Below are positions 16,644 to 25,315 of a DNA stretch of 51,869 nt, piece after piece (position 1 is the stretch's first letter; every line of letters starts with the position of its first letter). Made by a program: the position numbers and the translations under genes. The stretch comes from an uncultured Olsenella sp. (GTDB lineage Bacteria; Actinomycetota; Coriobacteriia; Coriobacteriales; Atopobiaceae): assembly GCA_900548775.1 (NCBI GenBank), contig URLM01000009.1:1-51869 (forward strand), read 5' to 3'. Below the pieces are notes generated by a model. The model was not told the DNA's origin, ran no database searches, and saw only the letters and a program-made list of their open reading frames with translations.

Positions 16644-18202
16644 AGTTCAAATACGCCGCCCGCGACCTGTGGTTTGACGTCGCGGGTACCGAGGCGCTCG
16701 AGGCCGACCACGTGATCTGCGCTACCGAGCGCGGCCACGAGATTGGCCTTGCCACCGCCGACCCCCGCGAGATGAGCGCCGCAGACCTGGATCGCGTGAC
16801 CAACCATGCGCAGCTCAGGCCCGTTCTTCGCGTTGCGAGCGACGAGGACCTGGCCCATGCAGAGGAGCTTGCCGAGCTTGGCGAGAAGGCACTTCCCGTC
16901 TTCCGTCGCCTGGTCTCCCAGAGCGGCCTTGACATGAAGCCCGTCGGCGTGGAGTACCTCTTCGATGGCGACAAGGTCGTGTGCTACTTCTCGGCAGAGG
17001 AGCGCGTGGACTTTCGCCAGCTCGTGCGGGACCTCTCGCGCGAGCTTCACGAGCGCATCGACATGCGCCAGATAGGCGTGCGCGAGGAGGCCGCCGTGGT
17101 GGGCGGCTGGGGGCACTGCGGCCAGGAGCTGTGCTGCACCCGGTTTGGCCTTGCCTTCGAGCCGGTCTCCATCCGCATGGCAAAGGAGCAGGACCTGCCC
17201 CTCAACTCCACCAAGATCTCTGGCGCCTGTGGCCGCCTCATGTGCTGCCTGCGCTACGAGTTCGAGGCGTATCGCGACTTCAAGGGCCGCGCCCCCAAGC
17301 GAAATGCCGTCATCGAGACGCCGCTGGGCAAGGCCAAGATCGTGGAGTACGACACGCCCAAGGAGGAGATCTGCCTGCGGCTGGAGAACGGCAAGCAGGT
17401 CCGCGTGCCTCTGGCGGGGATGACCGCATCCGAGGCTGCCGTCAAAAAGTCCAAGGACCTGGGCTGCGCATGCCGCCCCGACACGGTGACGCGTGACGTT
17501 CTCGAGCGCCTGCAGTCGCCCGACGTTCGCATGGCCCTGGCCGAGCTGGACCGTGCGAACGGCGTGACGCCGCCCGAGGGCTTCGACGACGCGGACCTCT
17601 TCGTGCAGCCCAAGCGCCGCCGCAGGCGCGGGGGCGATGGCGGCGGAGCAGACTCGGGTGCCGAGAAGCGCCAGGCATCCGCTTCTGCCGAAGACGAAGC
17701 AGGTGAGGGTGAGCGTCAGCCCACGAGGCGTCGCCACCGCAAGGGCCGCACCGCCCGCGTGGAGCTTGCCGCCGAGGAGTTCGAGGTCACGGTGACGAGC
17801 GGCGTGGAGCCCGATGCCGATGCGCCCAAGCCCACGCGTCGCCGCAGGCACCACCGGGTGGCCGGTGGCGCTGGCGCAGCTGGAGCCGAGGGCGAGCAGG
17901 TCCAGGGACGCGGCGCGGGTGCCGAGAAGGGATCCGGCTCTGGTGCCGGCTCTGGTCAGTCGCAGGGCGGACAGCAGCGGCGTCGCACGCGCCATCCGGG
18001 CGACCGTGGCGGTGCCGGTGCCGCGGCGCAGGGCAGCCGTCCCGCGCCCAAGCACATGGCGCCTGCGAAGCCTGCCGACGGCGCTGCCGGCCAGGCTGCC
18101 GGTGACGAAGCTGCCCCCAAGAGGCGTCGCCGTCATCGCGGAGGCCGCGGACGCCGAGGCGGCGGCGAGGGCGGCAGCTCGCCGGCACCGACGGGGGAGT
18201 AG
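16622..18202 (+). CDS. ricT: PSP1-domain protein RicT (YaaT) with a long basic tail
   Basis: 526 residues. The first ~270 are the PSP1/RicT core: VKFKYAARDLWFDV at the start, then VGGWGHCGQELCC and SGACGRLMCCLRYE (about 160-215), whose paired cysteines are the Fe-S ligands of the Bacillus RicA-RicF-RicT complex. That complex aids RNA processing with RNase Y. From about residue 335 the protein is low-complexity, with repeated clusters such as KRRRRRGG, TRRRHRK, TRRRRHHR, QQRRRTRH and KRRRRHRGGRGRRGG separated by Ala/Gly/Glu-rich linkers. This extension is absent from Bacillus RicT and looks RNA-binding. The ATG follows AAGGAGG and overlaps holB by 22 bases. Confidence 0.92.
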   Translation: MPTVIPVKFKYAARDLWFDVAGTEALEADHVICATERGHEIGLATADPREMSAADLDRVTNHAQLRPVLRVASDEDLAHAEELAELGEKALPVFRRLVSQSGLDMKPVGVEYLFDGDKVVCYFSAEERVDFRQLVRDLSRELHERIDMRQIGVREEAAVVGGWGHCGQELCCTRFGLAFEPVSIRMAKEQDLPLNSTKISGACGRLMCCLRYEFEAYRDFKGRAPKRNAVIETPLGKAKIVEYDTPKEEICLRLENGKQVRVPLAGMTASEAAVKKSKDLGCACRPDTVTRDVLERLQSPDVRMALAELDRANGVTPPEGFDDADLFVQPKRRRRRGGDGGGADSGAEKRQASASAEDEAGEGERQPTRRRHRKGRTARVELAAEEFEVTVTSGVEPDADAPKPTRRRRHHRVAGGAGAAGAEGEQVQGRGAGAEKGSGSGAGSGQSQGGQQRRRTRHPGDRGGAGAAAQGSRPAPKHMAPAKPADGAAGQAAGDEAAPKRRRRHRGGRGRRGGGEGGSSPAPTGE

Positions 18203-18359
18203 GTCCCGCCGGAGCTATTGAAGAGGCTTTTGGTCATATAACGTCGTTTTTTCTCGGCCAAAACGTCCAAAACCTTCTCAGATTCACCTGCCGGCCAAGA
18301 CGGGCCGACTCTCGATGGGCCACTTCGCTTTCTGACCGCTTCACAACAGGGGGACTCGC

Positions 18360-18788
18360 ATGTACACGCTCTCGACCGAGTACTGGTTCGACTCGGCGCA
18401 CTTCCTCACCGACTACAACGGCAAGTGCGAGAACCTGCACGGGCACCAGTGGCGTGTCACCGCCTACGTCCGCTCCAACGAGCTGGGCGCATCTGGCACA
18501 GAGAAGGACATGGTCGTGGACTTTGCCACGCTCAAGCGGATTGTCCGCGAGGAGTGCGATGCCCTCGACCACACCTTCCTCGTCGAGGAGGGCTCGCTTG
18601 CTCCCGCAACGCTCGAGGCTCTGGCCTCCGAGGGCTTCAGTCTGACCATCCTGCCCTTCCGAACCACGTCGGAGAACCTCGCCCGCTACCTCTTCGAGCG
18701 GCTCTCGGTACGCGGTCTCCCCGTTTGTCGTGTGGACTGCAACGAGACCCCCAACAACCGGGCGTCGTACGAGCCGGACGGGGAGTAG
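18360..18788 (+). CDS. queD: 6-carboxytetrahydropterin synthase / 6-pyruvoyl-tetrahydropterin synthase family
   Basis: 142-residue T-fold enzyme. The three zinc histidines are present (His14 in DSAHFL, His27 and His29 in NLHGHQW), with the catalytic Cys at about 23 (GKCENLHGH). The pterin-anchoring Glu is in VDCNETPNN, and the Asp/His pair lies in ALDHTFL. QueD makes 6-carboxytetrahydropterin, the first committed step to queuosine; eukaryotic-type PTPS is the alternative. No queC, queE or queF lies beside it, so the pathway cannot be confirmed from this window. ATG 18360 follows AGGGGG. About 155 bases of AT-richer leader precede it, in which I recognise no riboswitch. Confidence 0.87.
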   Translation: MYTLSTEYWFDSAHFLTDYNGKCENLHGHQWRVTAYVRSNELGASGTEKDMVVDFATLKRIVREECDALDHTFLVEEGSLAPATLEALASEGFSLTILPFRTTSENLARYLFERLSVRGLPVCRVDCNETPNNRASYEPDGE

Positions 18789-18861
18789 GCCTGGCGTTTT
18801 GCGGCCCGGGGTCTCTCGGCGCCCAATGGCCTTCTTGCCAAGGGGCTTTTCGCCAAGGGCT

Positions 18862-18929
18862 GATACACATTCGTGCGCGAATGTGTATCCCGCGCAGGTC
18901 GTCACAGATTCGTACGCCGAATGTGTATC
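18862..18929 (+). repeat. Dispersed paired-palindrome repeat, copy 2
   Basis: GATACACATTCG-TGCG-CGAATGTGTATC (18862-18889) is a perfect palindrome. A CCGCGCAGGTC spacer follows, then GTCACAGATTCG-TACGC-CGAATGTGTATC (18901-18929). It has the same orientation as copy 1 and lies between queD and the GH5-like gene. Confidence 0.88.
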
Positions 18930-19061
18930 GCTTCGCACCTCCGTTTGAACCCGGACATGTGACAGAAGCGTCATGGCAATACTGCTGGTTGGTTCGTCCA
19001 ACTCCACAACCTGCGCTACACTCTGAAGAAGCGCTGAACTTTGATGGGAGCGAGGTGGCAC

Positions 19062-20120
19062 ATGGCAGAGAACGCCCTCCACGGTGTGAACCTTACCGGC
19101 TGGCTTACGCTCGAGCCCTGGGTCACGCCGGAGCTTTTCTCCGGCTCGGGTGCGCTTGACGAGCCCTCGCTTGTCACGTCGCTCGGTGCCAGGGGGTACC
19201 GGGAAGTGGTGCGCCGTCACCGCGCCCGCTTCGTGACGAGGGACGACTTCTCGCGCATCGCCTCGCGCGGCTTCAATGCCGTGAGGCTTCCCATCCCCTG
19301 GTACGTTTTTGGCGAGGGCGGTCCAAACCCCGGCCCCTACCTGGGCTGCATTGAGGACGTCGACCAGGCGCTCGAGTGGGCCGAGGAGATAGACCTCAAG
19401 GTGGTCTTCGTGCTCGCCGTAAACCCCGGCGTGCCTGGCGACGAGCAGACCTGGAACAACTTCACCGACGAGCGCGGCATTCGCGAGAACTCCCTCTGGG
19501 TCCTCTCGCAGCTCGGCTCGAGGTACGCTTCTCGCATGGGCTTCTTTGGCATCGAGGTCGCAGACGACGCCCGCATCCAGACGCGGCGCGGTCTTGGCGT
19601 TACCGATGGCCTTCCCGGCCACCTGCTGAGAAACTACTACCGCGCTGCCTACGACCGCGTGCGAGAGGCAGCTGGCCCAGACCCGGTGGTCATTCTCCCC
19701 GACGCGGGCATACCCACCGACTGGCGCCGCTTCATGGCCCAGCGCCAATACCAGAACGTCTGGCTCGACTGCCATCTGGACAAGCCCTCCGCGATCATGG
19801 CGAACATGGGCTACGCACCCGTGGCCAACACCTTGGGCCTGCGTCGCATCATGGCCGAGATTCACCGTCACATCCGCGAGGACCAGAAGAGCGGCCTTCC
19901 CGTGATGGTGGGCAAGTGGTCCTCGGCACTCCCCATCGCAGACGCCGCCATGACGCCCGAGGGTCGCGTGGCGCTTGAGCGCATCTACTCGTCCGAGCAG
20001 CTCACGGCATACGAGAAGCTCCCTGCCTGGTTCTTCCAGACCTGGAAGACCACGGGCAGGCTCTCCAGCTGGGACGCCCGCGTGGCGCTCTCCTCCTTTG
20101 AGCGGGGGCTTATCTGCTGA
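19062..20120 (+). CDS. Glycoside hydrolase family 5-like protein, both catalytic glutamates apparently lost
   Basis: 352-residue cytoplasmic TIM-barrel protein resembling exo-beta-1,3-glucanases of GH5. It has HGVNLTGWLTLEPWVTPELF at the start, the RGFNAVRLPIPWYVFG strand (70-84), NVWLDCHLDK and GLPVMVGKWSSALPIADAA. The acid/base site normally reading LNEP aligns with IEVADDA (Asp168-Asp169), and the nucleophile site GEWS reads GKWS (Lys285). No signal peptide is present. It is therefore probably a non-catalytic sugar-binding homologue or an enzyme with a changed mechanism. ATG 19062 is preferred (GCGAGGTGG upstream); ATG 19044 is possible. Its stop overlaps the rsmI start. Confidence 0.75.
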   Translation: MAENALHGVNLTGWLTLEPWVTPELFSGSGALDEPSLVTSLGARGYREVVRRHRARFVTRDDFSRIASRGFNAVRLPIPWYVFGEGGPNPGPYLGCIEDVDQALEWAEEIDLKVVFVLAVNPGVPGDEQTWNNFTDERGIRENSLWVLSQLGSRYASRMGFFGIEVADDARIQTRRGLGVTDGLPGHLLRNYYRAAYDRVREAAGPDPVVILPDAGIPTDWRRFMAQRQYQNVWLDCHLDKPSAIMANMGYAPVANTLGLRRIMAEIHRHIREDQKSGLPVMVGKWSSALPIADAAMTPEGRVALERIYSSEQLTAYEKLPAWFFQTWKTTGRLSSWDARVALSSFERGLIC

Positions 20121-20992
20121 TGGCCGGCATTCTCTCTGTGGTGGGCACGCCCATCGGAAACCTCGAGGACGCATCGCCGCGCGTGAGGCGCACGCTTGGC
20201 GAGGCGGACGTCATCCTCTGCGAGGACACCCGCGTCACGGCACGGCTCCTCTCAGCCTTTGACCTGCACGTCCCTCTCGTCCGATGCGACGAGAACGTGA
20301 TTGCGTCGAGGGTCGCCTCTGCGCTCGAGCGCATCGAGGCGGGGGAGCGCGTGGCGTTTGTCTCCGACGCGGGGATGCCTGGCGTGAGCGATCCCGGCCA
20401 GCGCCTGGTGGACGCCGCCCTTGACGCGGGGCTTCCCGTGGAGGTGGTGCCGGGGCCCTCGGCCGTGACCTGCGCCGTGGTCGCCTCCGGCCTTGCGTGC
20501 GAGCACTTCTTCTTTGAGGGCTTCCTGCCGCGTCGGCACTCCGCGCAGGTCGCGCGGCTCGGCGAGTTGGCGCTGGTGCCGGGTGCGATTGTCTGCTACG
20601 AGTCTCCGCACCGCGTGGTGGCAACGCTTGCGAGTGTGGCCGAGGCCATGCCGGCCCGTCGCGTGGCCCTGGTGCGCGAGCTCACCAAGCTGCACGAGGA
20701 GGTCGTGCGCGACGAAGCCGCCGCGCTTGCGGCAGCCGTGGCCGCACGCGAGGAGGTCCGGGGGGAGTGCGTGATCGTGATCGCCCCGCCCACGGCGGAG
20801 GAGCTCGAGGAGCGCCGCCGCAGTGCGGCAGGCGCTGGCGCGGCCCTCACCCTCGAGGAGGCCATCCGCGAGGGTCTTGCCGCAGGGGAGCCAAAGTCCG
20901 CGCTGGCAAAGCGGCTCGCCAAGGAATTCTCGGTTCCCCGTGCCGAGGTCTATGACCAGGTGGTGGCAGCGGCTGCGCCCGCCGAGCCGTAG
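20120..20992 (+). CDS. rsmI: 16S rRNA (cytidine-1402-2'-O)-methyltransferase
   Basis: 290-residue SAM-dependent methyltransferase of the tetrapyrrole-methylase fold that modifies C1402 in the ribosomal P site. All family motifs are present: GTPIGNLEDAS at 10-20, ILCEDTR, FVSDAGMPGVSDPG (about 74-87), VEVVPGPSA, FFEGFLPRR and CYESPHR. The C-terminal part is the usual short helical domain. It begins with a TGATG overlap with the GH5-like gene, so the two are co-translated. The order ricT...rsmI...metG is the Bacillus-like chromosomal neighbourhood. Confidence 0.95.
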   Translation: MAGILSVVGTPIGNLEDASPRVRRTLGEADVILCEDTRVTARLLSAFDLHVPLVRCDENVIASRVASALERIEAGERVAFVSDAGMPGVSDPGQRLVDAALDAGLPVEVVPGPSAVTCAVVASGLACEHFFFEGFLPRRHSAQVARLGELALVPGAIVCYESPHRVVATLASVAEAMPARRVALVRELTKLHEEVVRDEAAALAAAVAAREEVRGECVIVIAPPTAEELEERRRSAAGAGAALTLEEAIREGLAAGEPKSALAKRLAKEFSVPRAEVYDQVVAAAAPAEP

Positions 20993-21074
20993 CCCCTTGC
21001 CCCGGCAGCCCCTCGCGCACGCACTACAATCCACATAACAGCACCTTGTATCACAGACCACGTTGGGAGGCCCC

Positions 21075-22700
21075 ATGCTCGTAGGTGACAAGATCTGGAT
21101 CGCCCAGGGCGAGAAGCCCTGCTGCCTGCTCCTCAACCAGGCCAACCGTCACGGACTCATCGCGGGCGCGTCCGGCACGGGCAAGACCGTCACGCTCAAG
21201 GTCCTTGCGGAGGGCTTCTCGCAGGCAGGCGTGCCCGTCTTCATGGCCGACGTCAAGGGCGACGTCACGGGCATGGCGCAGGCCGGCGAGATGACGGACT
21301 TCATCCGCAAGCGCTGCCAGGACACCTTCAACCTCAAGGAGGACGAGGTCAGCTTCCAGGGCGCCCCGGTGCGCATCTGGGACATGCTGGGCGACAGGGG
21401 CATCCCCGTGCGCGTGACCGTCTCGGACATGGGCCCCGTCATGCTCGCCCGCATCCTTGGCCTCACGCAGGTCCAGGAGGGCGTCCTCAACATCGTTTTT
21501 CGCGTGGCTGACGAGAACGGCCTTCTCCTCATAGACCTCAAGGACCTGCGTGCGATGCTCTCGTATGTCTCCGAGCACGCCAAGGAGTACCAGACCACCT
21601 ACGGCAACGTCTCGCCGCAGTCGGTCGGCGCCATCCAGCGCGCGCTCATCTCGGTGGAGGACCAGGGCGGAGACATCTTCTTTGGCGAGCCCAACCTTGA
21701 CCTTGGGGACTGGTTTGCCTGCGCCCCGGACGGCCGCGGGTACGTGAACGTCCTCAATGCGGCCAAGCTCGTCCAGACGCCCCAGATCTATGCCATGTTC
21801 CTGCTCTGGATGCTCTCCTCGCTCTTCGAGCTTCTGCCCGAGGTGGGTGACCCCGACAAGCCCAGGTTCGTGTTCTTCTTCGACGAGGCGCACCTGCTCT
21901 TCGACGACATGCCCAAGGGGCTCGTGGACAAGATCGTCCAGGTGGTGAAGCTTGTGCGCTCGAAGGGTGTGGGAGTCTACTTCATCACGCAGTCGCCGTC
22001 GGACATCCCCGACGAGGTGCTGGCGCAGCTCTCCAACCGCGTGCAGCATGGCCTGCGCGCGTACACGCCCGCCGAGCAGAAGGCCGTGCGTGCCGCCGCG
22101 GCGAGCTTCCGCGAGAACCCCGCCTTCGACTCGGCGCAGTCGCTCCAGGACCTGGGCACCGGCGAGGCCCTTGTCTCCCTTCTGGACGAGGAGGGCAGGC
22201 CATCCGTTGTGGAGCGCGCCCGCGTGCTCTTCCCCCAGTGCCGCATGGCTGCGGCGGACGCGGACGTGATGGACGGCGTCTACGCCGCCCAGGCAGACCT
22301 CATGGAGAAGTACGGCACGGCCATAGACCGCGAGAGCGCCTACGAGCAGATCCAGGGCCAGCGTGACGTGGCGGCGGCAAACGCCCAGCTTGCAGCCGAG
22401 CGCGCCGCCTTCGAGAAGGAGAGGGCGGAGTTCGAGGCCAAGCGCCAGAAGGAGGCCGAGCGTGCAGCCAAGGAGCAGCAGAAGGCAGAGGAGAAGGCCG
22501 CCCGCGAGGCAGAGCGCCAGGCTGCGCGCGCCGAGGCGGCCGCCCAGAAGCAGGCCGAGCGCGAGGCCCGGGAGCGCGAGAAGGCCCAGCAGGAGGTCGC
22601 CAAGCAGGTGGGAAGGGTTGCTACCTCGATGATCGGCTCCTTCGGGCGCGAGGTCACGCGGCAGCTTGCGCGCGGCCTCATGGGGAGCCTCAGACGCTAG
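21075..22700 (+). CDS. HerA-like P-loop ATPase (DUF853) with C-terminal coiled coil
   Basis: 541-residue ATPase of the HerA/FtsK superfamily, DUF853 subgroup. Walker A is GASGTGKTVTL (about 35-45) and Walker B is FVFFFDEAHLLF (about 270-281); a sensor-like VYFITQSPSDIP follows. Residues ~430-510 form an uninterrupted charged, Ala/Glu/Lys/Arg-rich coiled coil, then a short basic end. HerA proteins pump or unwind DNA, usually with NurA; no NurA nuclease is next door, and DUF853 members are functionally uncharacterised. ATG 21075 follows GGGAGG. A TACAAT at 21025-21030 may be its -10 box, so it probably has its own promoter. Confidence 0.87.
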   Translation: MLVGDKIWIAQGEKPCCLLLNQANRHGLIAGASGTGKTVTLKVLAEGFSQAGVPVFMADVKGDVTGMAQAGEMTDFIRKRCQDTFNLKEDEVSFQGAPVRIWDMLGDRGIPVRVTVSDMGPVMLARILGLTQVQEGVLNIVFRVADENGLLLIDLKDLRAMLSYVSEHAKEYQTTYGNVSPQSVGAIQRALISVEDQGGDIFFGEPNLDLGDWFACAPDGRGYVNVLNAAKLVQTPQIYAMFLLWMLSSLFELLPEVGDPDKPRFVFFFDEAHLLFDDMPKGLVDKIVQVVKLVRSKGVGVYFITQSPSDIPDEVLAQLSNRVQHGLRAYTPAEQKAVRAAAASFRENPAFDSAQSLQDLGTGEALVSLLDEEGRPSVVERARVLFPQCRMAAADADVMDGVYAAQADLMEKYGTAIDRESAYEQIQGQRDVAAANAQLAAERAAFEKERAEFEAKRQKEAERAAKEQQKAEEKAAREAERQAARAEAAAQKQAEREAREREKAQQEVAKQVGRVATSMIGSFGREVTRQLARGLMGSLRR

Positions 22701-22768
22701 GGTGTCGTTGCCGCCAGGCGCCGCGTGGGCCCTTCGTGAGCCCCTCGCGGCGTCCTTCTCGTACGCTG

Positions 22769-22774
22769 TATAAT
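22769..22774 (+). promoter_or_regulatory. Probable -10 box of metG
   Basis: TATAAT, 58 bases before the metG start codon in an otherwise GC-rich gap. No good -35 match stands at the expected distance, so the call rests on the -10 alone. Confidence 0.4.
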
Positions 22775-22832
22775 CTCCTACCGCATGCGCGCAGCGCATC
22801 TACGCACGATCCGTCATTAGGAGACCCAACCC

Positions 22833-24434
22833 ATGGCAAAGCCGAGCTTCTTCATCACCACGCCCATCTACTACGTCAACGCCAAGCCGCACCTGGGCAC
22901 GGCCTACTCGACCATCCTCTGCGACGTCGAGGCGCGTTACCGTCGCGCGACGGGCTATGACGTCAAGTTCCTCACGGGCATGGACGAGCACGGCGAGAAG
23001 GTTGCGGAGGCCGCAGCCGCCCATGGCATGACCCCGCAGGAGTGGTGCGACTCCCAGGCCCCGTTCTTCAAGGACCTCTGGCGCCAGCTCGAGATCTCGA
23101 ACGACGACTTCATCCGCACCACCGAGCAGCGCCAGCACGACGCCGTGCAGTACCTCTGGGAGCGCATGAAGGAGTCTGGCTACCTCTACAAGGGCTCCTA
23201 CGACGGCTGGTACTGCGTGCCCGAGGAGACCTACTTCACCGAGACCCAGGTCACAAAATCCGACGAGGAGCACCACACCGAGGGCCAGCACCTCTGCCCC
23301 GACTGCGGCCGCCCGCTCGAGCGCGTGCAGGAGGAGTCCTACTTCTTCAAGCTCTCCGCGTTCCAGGATCGCCTCCTCAAGCTCTACGACGAGCACCCGG
23401 ACTTTGTCCAGCCCGACTTCCGTATGAATGAGGTCCGCAGCTTTGTTGAGAGCGGCCTCCAGGACCTCTCGGTCTCGCGCACGAGCTTCGACTGGGGCAT
23501 TCCCGTACCCTTCGACGAGAAGCACGTTACCTACGTGTGGTTTGACGCCCTTCTCAACTACATGACCGCCGTGGGCTACGGTGTGGACACGCCCGAGGCC
23601 AAGGCCGAGCTGGCGTATCGCTGGCCCGCGCAGTACCACGTGGTGGGCAAGGACATCATCCGCTTCCACTGCGTGATCTGGCCTGCCATGCTCATGGCCA
23701 TCGGCGAGGCGCTGCCCGAGCACGTCTTTGCCCACGGCTTCCTCATGGTGCGCAACGAGGAGACGGGCCAGGGCGAGAAGATGTCCAAGAGCCGTGGCAA
23801 TGCCATCGCACCGCAGGACGTGATCGACCTTCTCGGCGTGGAGGGCTACCGCTACTACTTCATGACCGACGTGGTGCCCGGCGAGGACGGAGCCATCAGC
23901 TTCTCTCGCATGGAGCAGGTCTACAACGCCGATTTGGCCAACAGCTGGGGCAACCTGGTGTCGCGTGCGCTCAACATGAGCGCGAAGTACTTCGACGGCA
24001 AGACGCCGGAGTTGGCCGATGGCTGGGCGGACGAGCAGGGCCCCCTGCGCGAGATCGCCCAGGGCATCGAGGGCCGCTACGCCGAGCACATGGACAAGCT
24101 CGAGTACGTTCAGGCCAAGGACGTGGTGATGGAGCTCGTGCACGCCGCCAACCACTACGTTGAGGACTCTGCGCCGTGGGCCGTGGCAAAGGACCCGGCA
24201 CGTGCCGGCGAGCTGGCACAGATTATCGCGAACCTTCTCGAGTCCATCCGCATCTGCGCGCACCTGCTGGCGCCGTTCATGCCCGAGACCTCAGCCGAGG
24301 TGCTGCGCCGCATGGGCGCCGGCGACGAGGTGAGCACCACCGACCTCGCCTCCGCGTGCGAGTGGGGCCGCCTCGCCGGCGGTGTCGAGGTGACGAAGGG
24401 CGACGCGCTCTTCCCGCGCCTGGCCAAGAAGTAG
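22833..24434 (+). CDS. metG: Methionyl-tRNA synthetase
   Basis: 533-residue class I synthetase charging tRNA-Met. The signature HLGTAYS (about 19-25) is the HIGH motif, KMSKSRGN (about 312-319) is the second ATP motif, and a single zinc knuckle CPDCG lies near residue 156. WFDALLNYMTAVG and HVVGKDIIRFH are conserved active-site stretches. The protein ends after the anticodon-binding helical domain and lacks the C-terminal dimerisation domain found in some longer forms. It starts with a GGAGACCC site and is followed five bases later by ksgA, so the two are probably one transcript. Confidence 0.96.
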   Translation: MAKPSFFITTPIYYVNAKPHLGTAYSTILCDVEARYRRATGYDVKFLTGMDEHGEKVAEAAAAHGMTPQEWCDSQAPFFKDLWRQLEISNDDFIRTTEQRQHDAVQYLWERMKESGYLYKGSYDGWYCVPEETYFTETQVTKSDEEHHTEGQHLCPDCGRPLERVQEESYFFKLSAFQDRLLKLYDEHPDFVQPDFRMNEVRSFVESGLQDLSVSRTSFDWGIPVPFDEKHVTYVWFDALLNYMTAVGYGVDTPEAKAELAYRWPAQYHVVGKDIIRFHCVIWPAMLMAIGEALPEHVFAHGFLMVRNEETGQGEKMSKSRGNAIAPQDVIDLLGVEGYRYYFMTDVVPGEDGAISFSRMEQVYNADLANSWGNLVSRALNMSAKYFDGKTPELADGWADEQGPLREIAQGIEGRYAEHMDKLEYVQAKDVVMELVHAANHYVEDSAPWAVAKDPARAGELAQIIANLLESIRICAHLLAPFMPETSAEVLRRMGAGDEVSTTDLASACEWGRLAGGVEVTKGDALFPRLAKK

Positions 24435-24439
24435 GCGCC

Positions 24440-25315
24440 ATGCATTCCTGGCTTGCCAACCAGTCCGCAACGCGAGAAGTGCTCGACGAGTTTGGCCTTT
24501 CGACCAAGCATAGGCTTGGGCAGAACTTCCTGGTCGACGACACGGTGATCGGCCGGATCCTGGAGCTGGCGGAGCTTGACCCTGCGGACGTGGTGCTCGA
24601 GGTGGGGCCAGGCATCGGCACTCTCACGGTGGCCATGCTGCCGCGCTGCTGCGCCGTCTGTGCCGTGGAGGCCGACCGTCAGCTCGAGCCCGTGCTGGCC
24701 GAGACCTGCGCGCAGGACTCCGAGCGGCTGCACCTCGTGATGGGGGATGCCCTCCGGGTTCTCCCTGACGGGCTGCCGCTCGAGCCGGGCAAGTTCGTCT
24801 CGAACCTGCCGTACCAGGTGGCGGCGACCCTCACTCTCAAGGTGCTCTCCGAGATGCCATCCGTGCAGCGTGCCGTGGTGATGGTGCAGGCCGAGGTCGC
24901 GGACCGCATCTGCGCCGCGCCTGGGTCCAAGACCTACGGTGCCTACACGGCCAAGCTGGCCCTTCTCGGCCGGGTTACCGGACGCTTCGAAGTGGGTCCG
25001 GGCTCGTTCAACCCGCCGCCGCACGTGAACTCCGCCGTGGTGCGCATCGATCGGGCACCGCTCTCGGGCGTGCCGGCATCGACGCCCGCGGTGATCGACG
25101 CGGCGTTCGCGCAGCGCAGGAAGACCATCCGGAACTCCATGGCCTCGAGCGGGTACGAGAAGGACGCGCTGGACGCGGCTTTCTCCGCATGTGGGATTGC
25201 GCCGAGCGTGCGCGCCGAGACCCTCTCGCCCGAGGACTTCGTGCGGCTTGCCGTGGCGCTCGAGGGCGCTACGGCTTCGGGTGCAGCGACGGGGGAGGGC
25301 GGCCCAGATGCCTAG
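24440..25315 (+). CDS. rsmA: 16S rRNA (adenine-1518/1519-N6)-dimethyltransferase
   Basis: 291-residue KsgA/RsmA, which dimethylates two adenines near the 3' end of 16S rRNA in late small-subunit assembly. Motifs are KHRLGQNFLVDD (about 25-36), SAM loop LEVGPGIGTLTV, catalytic NLPYQVA and C-terminal QRRKTIRNSM. The natural start is ATG 24440, just after metG; the longer open frame upstream is only read-through of the metG shadow. The stop overlaps the tatD start by eight bases. The metG-tatD-ksgA grouping is conserved in low-GC Gram-positives, here with the last two swapped. Confidence 0.95.
   Translation: MHSWLANQSATREVLDEFGLSTKHRLGQNFLVDDTVIGRILELAELDPADVVLEVGPGIGTLTVAMLPRCCAVCAVEADRQLEPVLAETCAQDSERLHLVMGDALRVLPDGLPLEPGKFVSNLPYQVAATLTLKVLSEMPSVQRAVVMVQAEVADRICAAPGSKTYGAYTAKLALLGRVTGRFEVGPGSFNPPPHVNSAVVRIDRAPLSGVPASTPAVIDAAFAQRRKTIRNSMASSGYEKDALDAAFSACGIAPSVRAETLSPEDFVRLAVALEGATASGAATGEGGPDA

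Noticed and set aside
15773..18136. 787-residue minus-strand open frame opposite holB and ricT
   Set aside because: Shadow of GC-rich coding DNA; Arg/Ala/Leu-rich composition, no domain, and both sense genes are certain.
18203..18359. Possible preQ1 or other riboswitch before queD
   Set aside because: No recognisable preQ1 aptamer core or pseudoknot pattern could be read in this leader.
18234..24263. Long minus-strand frames (646, 582 and 487 residues) opposite queD to metG
   Set aside because: Antisense shadows of confidently identified plus-strand genes; no motif or ribosome site supports them.
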